From Pogonophryne albipinna (Eukaryota; Chordata; Actinopteri; Perciformes; Artedidraconidae): a stretch of 64,000 nt of DNA. The position numbers and the translations under genes were made by a program. The notes below the pieces were generated by a model. The model worked only from the letters and a program-made list of their open reading frames with translations. It was not told where the DNA came from and searched no databases. Of this stretch, positions 40,787-50,327 are shown in pieces; within the stretch, counting starts at the first letter, position 1; each line of letters opens with the position of its first letter. The DNA lies in contig CM053256.1 of the NCBI GenBank assembly GCA_028583405.1, positions 26,075,325-26,139,324 on the forward strand, in the 5' to 3' direction.

Positions 40787-40916
40787 TCTGTATGACTGTG
40801 GCCATGTCGGGAGGCCACATCATGTAGACAGCCAGTCACCATGTGTGAGGCAGGCCACTTAACAGGCCAGGCCTTCAGGAAACCCCCCGGTCCTCCCGAT
40901 GGCCAGTCCGGGACTG

Positions 40917-41124
40917 GGTACAGGAGGCGTAGAGTCGAGGGATCATTGTCAACAAGTTAATCGATCGCAGATGGTGTCGTGGTCACGGACGAAAACAAAT
41001 ATATATATATATATTATTAAAAAAAAAGAAAAATCTAAATGGGTCGCGAAATATACTTGGGCGGCCGTTAATATACCTGGGCGGCCCGCTCAAGTATAGT
41101 CTATGTGTGGGAAACCCTGTATAC
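40917..41124. repeat. Junction segment with hAT-type end GTGTGGGAAACCCTG
   Basis: Ends with TATAGTCTATGTGTGGGAAA and CCCTG, complement of a common fish hAT terminus (CAGGGTTTCCCACAC). The same about 50-bp segment recurs at 44980-45028. It contains two copies of TATACCTGGGCGGC-like sequence. The matching left terminus was not found. Confidence 0.5.
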
Positions 41125-41202
41125 CATGTCTCAACAACTCACAAAGTCAGGCTTTCAAAAGAGAAAAGAAAGGAGAGAAAAACAAGAGAGAGGGACTAAA
41201 GG

Positions 41203-42092
41203 TAATGGTTTTTGGAGCCAAGGCAGAACGTTTAAAAGTTAGCGCTGAGCTTCAGTCTGCAATGTTCAAAACAACAGATAAAGCCAGAAATCTAGGTGTA
41301 GTCATGGACTCTGACCTGAGTTTCAACAGTCATATTAAAACAGTTACTAAATCAGCCTACTATCACCTAAAGAATATATCTAGGGTTAAAAGACTAATGT
41401 CACAGCAGGATTTGGAAAAACTTGTCCATGCTTTTATCTTCAGTAGACTCGACTACTGTAATGGTGTCTTCACAGGTCTCACTAAAAAATCTATTAGAAA
41501 GCTGCAGCTGATTCAGAACGCCGCTGCTCGAGTCCTCACTAACACTAAGAAAGTGGATCACATCACTCCTGTTCTGAAGTCTTTACACTGGCTTCCTGTG
41601 TGTCAAAGAATAGATTTCAAAATACTGCTGCTGGTTTATAAAGCACTGAATGGTTTAGGCCCAAAATACATTTCTGACCTCCTGCTAAATTATGAACCAT
41701 CCAGATCTCTCAGGTCTTCAGGGACTGGTCAGCTTTCTGTCCCCAGAGTCAGAACTAGACATGGAGAGGCAGCGTTTAGTTATTATGCTCCAAATATCTG
41801 GAACAAACTCCCAGAAACCTGCAGGTCCGCTGCAACTCTGACTACTTTTAAATCCAGGCTGAAGACTTTTCTTTTTGTCGCTGCTTTTAATTGAACTATT
41901 CACATCTTAGACTGCACTGTAACTTTTATTCATGTATTTTTTTTTCTTTTAATGTTTATTTTATTTGCTTTTCTTTTTAATGACTGATTTTAAATGCCAT
42001 TTTCTTAAATGTCTTTCATTTTTTGTAAAGCACTTTGAATTGCCTTGTGTTGAAAAGTGCTATATAAATAAACTTGCCTTGCCTTGCCTTGC
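41203..42092 (+). mobile_element. 5'-truncated L2-type LINE with 7-bp TSD CTAAAGG
   Basis: Encodes the last 228 codons of an L2 protein (NLGVVMDSDLSFNSHIK, SRLDYCNGVFTGL, LKSLHWLPVCQRIDFKILLL), ending at TGA near 41892. The 3' tail AAGTGCTATATAAATAAACT ends in (GCCTT)n. CTAAAGG at 41196-41202 repeats at 42093-42099. The upstream codons of the ORF come from the host element, not from the LINE. Confidence 0.88.
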
Positions 42093-42277
42093 CTAAAGGG
42101 CGACACCCAGTTTTTCAAAAGAAAAGGTGGATGTGGTCCATGAGTGGTGGAATTGTGTCAGTTAGCTAAGCTTAGTCCATTGTAAATAATAATTGGTAGG
42201 TTTTTTTTACTAAGCTGACATTAAGTACTGTTAACCTCTTAAGCCCTGAGCCTGTTTTTCAGGTTTCAGGCTCGAAA

Positions 42278-43471
42278 ATGCCACTAACACAACAAAGACT
42301 ATATCTATATACAACGGATGCTGTCAGGGAGACCGTGGGAAATTCCGTGGCGGGGGGATGCTCTCTCCCAGGCGGAGGGAGCAATCAGCGGTCACCCAGT
42401 GTTAGGCCAACGTTTGTGGGCATGGCCCCTGAACGGGAACACTTGGAGGGGCACGGCCTCTCTCAAGAGGTTATGAATACCATTCAGGGATCTAGAGCCG
42501 CGTCCACCAGGGCATCTTACACAGCCAAATGGACAGCGTTCCAGAATTGGTGTGTAGGGAAAGGCATGGACCCCGTGGCGTGTCCCCTGCCTCACGTGCT
42601 ATCATTCCTCCAGCTGTTGCTGGACAGGAACTTGGCATATAGCACAATAAAAACATATGCGGCTGCCATTTCTTCGTGCCATGGAGGTTTTGGGATCAGT
42701 ACGGTGTTTAGTCACCCTCTGACAAAACGTTTCCTGCGAGGAGTACAGAGACTCAGACCAGTATCACGCGCTTTAGCGCCTCAATGGGATTTGGCTGTAG
42801 TACTGCGAGCACTAAGCAAAGCCCCTTTTGAACCATTGGAGCAGGTTCCCCTAAAGTTTCTGTCAGCCAAGGTGGCTCTGCTCTTGGCTCTGACATCAGC
42901 TAAAAGGGTGAGTGACTTGTCTGCTCTCTCGGTGGCTCCGTCATGTCTCCAGATCCAAGGAGATGGCAGCTCAGCGGTGTTGCGCCCGAACCCGGTTTTT
43001 ATGCCAAAGGTGATCACAAGCTCGGTTAGGTCGAGAGTGATAACCTTGGAAGGCTTCTTTCCCCCTCCTCACAAATCGGAGGAGGAAGCCACATCTCATC
43101 TCCTCTGTCCCGTGCGCGCGCTGGCATGCTATGTTGCACGCACGGCTGCTTTACGCAAATCCCAGCGGCTATTTGTGCATTATAGAGAGCGCTCAATAGG
43201 GCAGCCTCTATCGGCACAACGTTTGTCACACTGGCTGTGTGAGGCGGTGTCACAAGCGTATGTTTCCTCTGGGTTGGAGCCCCCGGAAAACATTAAGGCG
43301 CACAGCACCAGGAGAATATCAACTTCTACGGCGTTGCACGGGGGAATGACAGTGGAAGACATTTGCATTGCTGCATCTTGGTCTTCACCCTGTTCTTTCA
43401 TTCGGTTTTATTTGAGGGATGTCTCCCAGTCATCTCTGACACACTCAGTACTGAATAGTCTGCCAGAGTGA
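42278..43471 (+). CDS. DIRS tyrosine recombinase, uninterrupted 397-codon frame
   Basis: From about residue 50 it reads as a DIRS recombinase: core-binding region RAASTRASYTAKWTAFQNWC and LAYSTIKTYAAAIS, catalytic Arg in SAKRVSDL (near residue 208), HSTRR box (near 343) and the catalytic Tyr in FIRFYLRDV (near 377). All of these catalytic residues are present, unlike the copy at 22 kb. The first about 13 codons come from piggyBac-like sequence, so the annotated start is artificial. No RT, RNase H or gag accompanies it; the element is a 5'-truncated remnant. Confidence 0.75.
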   Translation: MPLTQQRLYLYTTDAVRETVGNSVAGGCSLPGGGSNQRSPSVRPTFVGMAPEREHLEGHGLSQEVMNTIQGSRAASTRASYTAKWTAFQNWCVGKGMDPVACPLPHVLSFLQLLLDRNLAYSTIKTYAAAISSCHGGFGISTVFSHPLTKRFLRGVQRLRPVSRALAPQWDLAVVLRALSKAPFEPLEQVPLKFLSAKVALLLALTSAKRVSDLSALSVAPSCLQIQGDGSSAVLRPNPVFMPKVITSSVRSRVITLEGFFPPPHKSEEEATSHLLCPVRALACYVARTAALRKSQRLFVHYRERSIGQPLSAQRLSHWLCEAVSQAYVSSGLEPPENIKAHSTRRISTSTALHGGMTVEDICIAASWSSPCSFIRFYLRDVSQSSLTHSVLNSLPE

Positions 43472-43779
43472 GTAGGATCGGGGGGTTTTCAAAGGCATGT
43501 CCTCTCTCCTGCCTGTCGGCATTAGAGAGCGGCTTTTTGTTCCCCTCTCTTGGTCGTTCCTAAATAAGTGGGACTCGATCTCTACTTTTAGAAACGACAG
43601 GTAGCCCGAGTAAGCCTACCTTCCTTCCCTGATGGAGAAATATTCATTGTTGGGGGAAAAAAAATGCTATATTTCCAGGGAAGGTGATGCTCCATTTCGC
43701 ACGGCGAAATGGACATGGGTTATTAACTGAGTAGGTGTGGTTTTGTGCTTCTGGCAACGGACGGAACCAGTGGGGCGTA

Positions 43780-44128
43780 GACTACATCCTGCTTCGCCCT
43801 TAACCCAATAGCGATAGCCTTAGAGGGCGAAGCCTTATACGATATAGAACTGGGGTTACGTAATGTAACCCAGCTTCTATGAGTATAGGCGCAGCCCTCT
43901 AAGGTTCGGGCCCCACTGGTTCCGCGAATAGCTGAAGAAAAGCTGTTGGAGTGGATTGTAAGGCCTGCTTCCTATTTATACGGAAGTGAGCCTGGAGGTG
44001 GGGCCCACGTCGTAGGTGGGCGTGGAATAAATCTGTCAGTGCTGCACACGTGCAGTGGGATTAACCCAATAGCGATAGCCTTAGAGGGCTGCGCCTATAC
44101 TCATAGAAGCTGGGTTACATTACGTAAC
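43780..44128. repeat. DIRS complementary region and inverted terminal repeat
   Basis: AACCCAATAGCGATAGCCTT occurs at about 43802 and again at about 44065. GGGTTACGTAATGTAACCC is a palindrome, and the CTTCTATGAGTATAGGCGCA block at 43880 is inverted at 44090 (TGCGCCTATACTCATAGAAG). These match DIRS terminal architecture. Confidence 0.7.
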
Positions 44129-45032
44129 CCCAGGTCCTGCTCATAGCTGTAATGCCTGCTGTTATGTAGTAAACAATAAATGAAGCCGCCTGCGTAAAGT
44201 ACTTAAACTGGCTGGCATTCTTTATACTTTACGCAGGACCATATCTCTGGAACCCATTGGTCGATTCGTGTGATTTACACCTTTTTCTTAACCATCAGAA
44301 CCAATAGAATCGATGGGCAGTTCCCAAATCAACGTAAACATTACCATAGCGGACGTAATAGAGAAACGGAAAAAGCATATCTAAAAGTGCACGCCTGGAC
44401 GGCGAAACTTTATACCCAGTATATTGCCATAAATATGATGAAGGATTATCAGTCAAAATTTCTACGTGACACAAAGACATTGGATTAACCTTGAGCGGCG
44501 TTTTTATTCCGGTGAACACAACTTTTGATCACAAATCAAAAAAGGTAAGACGAAATTATTGTAATATTTTTGAAACCGGATGTTGTTTACTTTCTCTTTT
44601 CTGGCTGATAGCTCCGCAATTCGGGGGCCTACAGTGATGATATTACATGTGTGGAATCTGTGGAGTCTCAGCTTTAAATCGTATATCTTGTTTGTGCAGT
44701 TACGATAAGTAATAAGGGCATTTCTACCGTGAGTGCTGTGCAAAATCCGTTAGCATTAGTTAGCATTTTTTCGCTCCATGCTAATTCAAAGGCTTGGTAT
44801 TACTCTTGTGTTTCTTTTAGCTAAAAATGGTTCACATTGTCAGTTAGCGGAGTTTCTTAGCGTTAAAAGGGTATGGAACATTAATAGTTTCATAAATGTT
44901 AAGAAGCCCTGAGACATAGTCTCATAAAAAAACGGTGGGAGGGGTCCCCTGGGGGGACCCTCGGGCTTAAGAGGTTAATATACCTGGGCGGCCCGCCCAA
45001 GTATAGTCTATGTGTGGGAAACCCTGTATACC

Positions 45033-46236
45033 ATGTGTCAACGACTTACAAAGTCAGGCTTTCAAAAGAGAAAAGAAAGGAGAGAAAAACAAGAGAGAGG
45101 GACTAAAGGGCGACACCCAGTTTTTCAAAAGAAAAGGTGGGTGTGGTACATGAGTGGTGGAATTATGTCTGTTAGCTAAGCTTAGTCCATTGTAAATAAT
45201 AATTGTGATGTTTTTTTTTACTAAGCTGACATTAAGTACTGTTAATATCTATACAGGTTTTTAATTGCACTGCTCTTTTAGCTGCCATTTAACAAATACA
45301 GGTAGACTATTAGCAGCTATTCATACTAAATCAGTTGTCCCTCCCCCTGGTGCCAGGACCAACAGATCCATCTCTAGGCTCAGCAGCCCTGTACCCCCAT
45401 AAGGCTGAACCTGAACCAGCTTTTCTCCCAACTGAAGGAGGTGAGCAGCATTGTGTTGAATGCCATGCCACTTAACATATCTGAAGGGAGACTGGAATAC
45501 AAAATATATATACATATCAAAACAAAAAGCTAGCATCTAATTTCAATTACACATTTCAAACACAGTATTTCCCCACATATTTAAGTTATATTTATTTGGA
45601 TTTATGCATTCATGTTGAGAATGTTCCATTCAAAAATGTTATTATTAAAAATGCATTTACACCATAAAAGATGACTATTGAGATCTATTGTCAGGAATGT
45701 TAGTCTTATATCAAATAGTGAGGTGACGTGACGTGCAACAACATTAACCTTTCTGTTGGTCGCTTGTTAGCAGACCCTTCACGCCATGGCAGAGCGAACA
45801 GATACAGGCAGGACCCATAGTGATAGCCCTATAGTTTAAATCTACTACCCACAAATAAACATATGGACATGGGTTACTATTTAAACAAAAAATGGTAAAT
45901 GTATTTAGGAACCTATCAATGTGATTTAAAGTGGGGGTGGACCTCAAATCGTCCAGGGGGGTCCGAGGGCATGCTCCCCCTGAACCAGCTTTTCTCCCAA
46001 CTGAAGGAGGTGAGCAGCATTGTGTTGAATGCCATGCCACTTAACATATCTGAAGGGAGACTGGAATACAAAATATATATATATATATATCAAAACAAAA
46101 AGCTAGCATCTAATTTCAATTACACATTTCAAACACAGTATTTTCCCACATATGTAAGTTATATTTATTTGGATTTATGCATTCATGTTGAGAATGTTCC
46201 ATTCAAAAATGTTATTATTAAAAATGCATTTACACT
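45033..46236 (+). repeat. Partial tandem copies U3 and U4 of the hAT 5' region
   Basis: 45033-45980 repeats 35640-36600 including the junction to A sequence. It then jumps back at about 45981 and repeats the 36020-36290 part (CCAGCTTTTCTCCCAACTGA) up to 46236. The joins are at short C-runs, suggesting template switching or unequal crossing-over. Confidence 0.75.
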
Positions 46237-46244
46237 GTCGCGCC

Positions 46245-47685
46245 ACCTAACCATTCGCCAAAATGTTTTTAATACCAGCGGTAACCGTCCAAGCGCCGTG
46301 CAAAAAACAATCTTCAAATAAAAGAAAGTCACAGAAGGAGTTAAAGGAGAGTGACAGAGAGCATGAGAAGAAGAGGGAGAGGAAGTTTGAGCCAGCTTGA
46401 TCGATGGAGTTGGCTTCTGGTGCAGTGACGCGTCCTAAAACCCTTTTATAATCTATCGATTAGATTTATGATTTGAAAATTATAAAAGTAGGGTAGACAT
46501 GGAGATTATCCGGCTGAACAAAACGTGCATTTATCAAACAGGTTTGTTTTCCACAGACCTTATTTCCAGCTATTTTCCAAAACCCTGTGGAGAAATCCCA
46601 TTGCTTTTTGTGGAGGGAACCAGCAGCTTACTTCCTGGTTTTAGGACAAGTCACTGGCTGCACCTCTCAATATGATGCCAATATAAACAAGGTCTTCTGT
46701 CGGCTCTATACATCAATGCTGACCTATGCTGACAAGTAAGTGAAGAGTAGACAATATAAAGGTATTAGCTATAGGGAAATGTCCCAGCAGTTTAGGATAA
46801 TGAAGGTTCTAATCTAATCTGCTACATAGCCATTACATTTCTAACTCCTAATGACAGGAAGGCAGAAAGTGCATTATACAAATAATAATACTCATAATAA
46901 TAGCAGACATTTTTTATCAATGACCACAATATCATTATTTTAATAAACCAAATATGAACAATTTAGGAAAATGAGGAAGACCTGATTATTCAAATGTTGT
47001 AGTACAAGTAGTAATGTAGCTAGTGCATAAATTACTATCGCAACAAATGTGTTAATTTTCTTCATTATTAGTCGATTTTTTTTGGACGAATGCTCCGGGC
47101 CAGTGGTTACAATGGTGGGGCCAGTGACAATACAAGTCCACCGGCCCGGAGGCATTTTACCCTTAATGTCTACCCCTGAACATTTACTGACTTTTTTAGG
47201 ATAGCTTAAAGTAATGTTGTAAAATTACAACCGGGGGCCTTACAGGGTTAAGGGCTATTGTTTATTGTTATTTACTTTAAGATGATTATTCTTAACCTAT
47301 CATTTACTTTAAAAACTCTTATTTAAATGATGTGTGTGTGTCTCTGTATTCCTGATGATACACTGAGAGAATGAGCCCATAGTGCTGCTGATCACCATAA
47401 GCTAAACAGTCTGTATATTGCATTACATTTGTATAATGTAAGCTTCGTTGATACTTTGCCTGCGGGAATACGAAAGAAATTGTTAGATATACTGAATATT
47501 ATTTGATCTATTCCACCACTTGATCCCAAATAATGTAGAGGTGTGTTGTAGGTGCCTTAAATAACCCCTTATTTTATAGTGAGATGTATTTTTATGTTCA
47601 TATAATAGTGATTTCAATGCCACCCCAAAATGATCACTGGTTCCATCCTGGCCACCCCACTGAAAATGTCCTGGCTCCGCCACTG
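46245..47685 (+). repeat. First copy (R1) of the duplicated right end of composite R
   Basis: From TTCGCCAAAATGTTTTTAAT to the terminus GGCTCCGCCACTG this is colinear with 48309-51173 minus the nested element S. It holds a short basic frame (SNKRK...[10 protein letters not shown] near 46315-46398) of ZMYM1-like type. The copies differ at scattered positions only. Confidence 0.85.
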
Positions 47686-48457
47686 GTCAAAGGACACCAG
47701 AAACAAAATTGTAGACCTGCACCAGGCTGGGAAGACTGAATCTGCAATAGGTAAGCAGCTTGGTGTGAAGAAATCAACTGTGGGAGCAATTATTAGAAAA
47801 TGGAAGACATACAAGACCACTGATAATCTCCCTCGATCTGGGGCTCCACGCAAGATCTCACCCCGTGGGGTCAAAATGATCACAAGAACGGTGAGCAACA
47901 ATCCCAGAACCACACGGGTGGACCTAGTCAATGACCTGCAGAGAGCTGGGACCAAAGTAACAAAGGCTACCATCAGTAACACACTACGCCGCCAGGGACT
48001 CAAATCCTGCAGTGCCAGACGTGTCCCCCTGCTTAAGCCAGTACATGTCCAGGCCCGTCTGAAGTTTGCTAGAGAGCATTTAGATGATCCAGAAGAGGAT
48101 TGGGAGAATGTCATATGGTCAGATGAAACCAAAATGGAACTTTTTGGTAAAAACTCAACTAGACGTGTTTGGAGGAGAAAGAATGCTGAGTTGCATCCAA
48201 AGAACACCATACCTACTGTGAAACATGGGGGTGGAAACATCATGCTTTGGGGCTGTTTTTCTGCAAAGGGACCAGGACGACTGATCCGTGTAAAGGAAAG
48301 AATGAATGAATTCGCCAAAATGTTTTTAATACCAGCGGTAACCGTCCAAGCGCCGTGCAAAAAACAATCTTCAAATAAAAGAAAGTCACCGGAGGAGTTA
48401 AAGGAGAGTGACAGGGAGCATGAGAAGAAAAGGGAGAGAAAGTTTCAGCCAGCTTGA
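47630..48457 (+). CDS. Chimeric ORF: hAT terminus + Tc1 transposase N-half + basic hAT tail
   Basis: 275 codons open from ATG to TGA. Residues 1-18 derive from the terminal sequence of R1. Residues 19 to about 226 are Tc1 transposase residues 8-214: the helix-turn-helix DNA-binding region ([33 protein letters not shown]), PRKISPR linker, and the first catalytic Asp in VIWSDETK. The last about 49 residues are hAT-derived and very basic ([29 protein letters not shown]), a plausible nuclear-localisation segment. The second Asp and the Glu of the DD34E triad are missing, so it cannot be a transposase. Expression is unknown. Confidence 0.6.
   Translation: MITGSILATPLKMSWLRHWSKDTRNKIVDLHQAGKTESAIGKQLGVKKSTVGAIIRKWKTYKTTDNLPRSGAPRKISPRGVKMITRTVSNNPRTTRVDLVNDLQRAGTKVTKATISNTLRRQGLKSCSARRVPLLKPVHVQARLKFAREHLDDPEEDWENVIWSDETKMELFGKNSTRRVWRRKNAELHPKNTIPTVKHGGGNIMLWGCFSAKGPGRLIRVKERMNEFAKMFLIPAVTVQAPCKKQSSNKRKSPEELKESDREHEKKRERKFQPA
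47686..48308 (+). repeat. Captured internal Tc1 fragment without TIRs
   Basis: 623 bp align without gaps to 53087-53709 of the intact Tc1, with six differences that I can see (about 99 per cent identity). It has neither TIR and no TA duplication, so it did not arrive by Tc1 transposition. Confidence 0.9.
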
Positions 48458-49398
48458 TCGATGGAGTTGGCTTCTGGTGCAGTGACGCGTCCTAAAACCC
48501 TTTTATAATCTATCGATTAGATTTATGATTCGAAAATTATAAAAGTAGGATAGACATGTGGAGATTATCCGGCTGAACAAAACGTGCATTTATCAAACAG
48601 GTTTGTTTTCCACAGACCTTATTTCCAGCTATTTTCCAAAACCCTGTGGAGAAATCCCATTGCTTTTTGTCGAGGGAACCCGCAGCTTACTTCCTGGTTT
48701 TAGGACGTGTCACTGGCTGTACCTCTCAATATGATGCCAATATAAACAAGGTCTTCTGTCGGCTCTATACATCAATGCCGACCTATGCTGACAAGTAAGT
48801 GAAGAGTAGACAATATAAAGGTATTAGCTATAGGGAAATGTCCCAGCAGTTTAGGATAATGAAGGTTCTAATCTAATCTATTACATAGCCATTACATTTC
48901 TAACTCCTAATGACAGGAAGGCAGAAAGCGCATTATACAAATAATAATACTCATAATAATAGCAGACATTTTTTATCAATGACCACAATATCATTATTTT
49001 AATAAACCAAATATGAACAATTGAGGGAAATGAGGAAGACCTGATTATTCAAATGTTGTAGTACAAGTAGTAATGTAGTTAGTGCATAAATTACTATTGC
49101 AACAAATGTGTTAATTTTCTTCATTATTAGTCGATTTTTTTTGGACGAATGCTCCGGGCCAGTGGTTACAATGGTGGGGCCAGTGACAATACAAGTCCAC
49201 CGGCCCGGAGGCATTTTACCCTTAATGTCTACCCCTGAACATTTACTGACTTTTTTAGGATAGCTTAAAGCAGGGATCACCAACTACATTTGTCCAAGGG
49301 CCAAAATGTATCCAATAGACACTATCGCGGGCCGGGGGGGTACAGGTACTGCATAAAGCTTAGCAGACTCTTCACGCTAACGAAGGATCACTTCTAGG

Positions 49399-50327
49399 CA
49401 GGGTTGGGAGGGTTACTTTGTAAATGTAATCAGTTACTGATTACTGAATACATGCTCTGAAAGTAATCAGAATACAGTTACAGTTATGTGTCTTATAAAA
49501 GTAACGTGTTCAGGTTACTTTTAGAATACTTTTGGAATACTTTCTTTTTCCATAACAGATGGGTATGTTTTGGTGAGCAGGAGACACTTGTTTTATTGTT
49601 TTAATGGCTTATCAAGAACTCAAACACAACATCTTGGTGTCATTCTGGACAGCTCTCATCTGCACCCCACATAAAAAACATCACCCGGACTGCATTCTCC
49701 TACTGTAAAGCTTTCCTTGGAATATGTTATGAATTGTAAGGTGTCCTTGGGTGCTTTGAAAGGCGCCCCTAAATAGAATGAATTATCATTATTATTTATT
49801 ATTATTATTATCTGAAACGATGTAATAACTTTTAAAACGTGTTCCAGTCACTTGCCCCATGCATTCAGCAGCAGCAGGCCATTCACTTTGATTTGATCCC
49901 GTTATAAATGTCATCATTTCGACAATAAAGAAATGCTACATCAACGTTATCTTGCACATTTTATCTAACCATCTCCGTTTCTAACTTTCAATATATTTGA
50001 AAAGAGATCTCTCTCTCTCTCATCTGCGTGCGGAGGCGGGGCCTCACAGACACGCTGCATCTCTCTCTCTCGCACACAGACATGCTGCAGCGCTGTGCAG
50101 TGTGCACACAGTTCTGCCGGTAATGAATATTACATTTTGTGAGGAAACTTTTCCACCAATAATTCCAATAAGTATTCCAAAATGTATTCACTTCAGGTTT
50201 ACGAAAGTAACTGTAATCAGATTACTCGTTTTTCAAATGTAACGCCAGCTGAATACAGTTAGCCTATTTGATTTTTGTATTCTGATTACGTAACGCCGTT
50301 ACATATATTCCGTTACAACCCAACCTG
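49399..50327. mobile_element. hAT element T nested in S (TSD CTTCTAGG)
   Basis: TIRs CAGGGTTGGGAGGGTTAC and, at the right in reverse complement, CAGGTTGGGTTGTAACGG; perfect octamers CTTCTAGG at 49391-49398 and 50328-50335. It belongs to the abundant fish family with AGTAATCAG-type subterminal sequence. A LINE 3' fragment lies within. Confidence 0.9.
49614..49812 (+). repeat. LINE 3' fragment within element T
   Basis: Ends GTGCTTTGAAAGGCGCCCCT followed by AAATA and an (ATT)n tail, typical of fish L2/CR1-group LINE ends. The upstream part reads LGVILDSSHLHPT-like in degraded form. Confidence 0.6.

Larger units (their letters stand above)
36449..40916 (-). mobile_element. hAT copy A2, inverted, interrupted by hAT X
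   Basis: In reverse complement it follows A1 (6460-7712) from CAGTCCCGGACTGGCC at 40916 inward. The last roughly 105 bp at its other end are missing and replaced by unrelated sequence before 36449. Element X occupies 37191-40786; removing it restores the A1 order. Confidence 0.8.
42235..44974. mobile_element. piggyBac-like element H with TTAA ends, carrying a DIRS remnant
   Basis: TTAA | CCTCTTAAGCCC at 42231-42246, and GGGCTTAAGAGG | TTAA at 44963-44978. TTAA plus a 12-bp CC...-type TIR is the piggyBac signature. No piggyBac transposase seen; its middle is replaced by DIRS sequence (about 42317-44128). The flanking host sequence is not continuous across it: the left side is from the middle and the right side from the start of a repeated unit. 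Confidence 0.75.
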
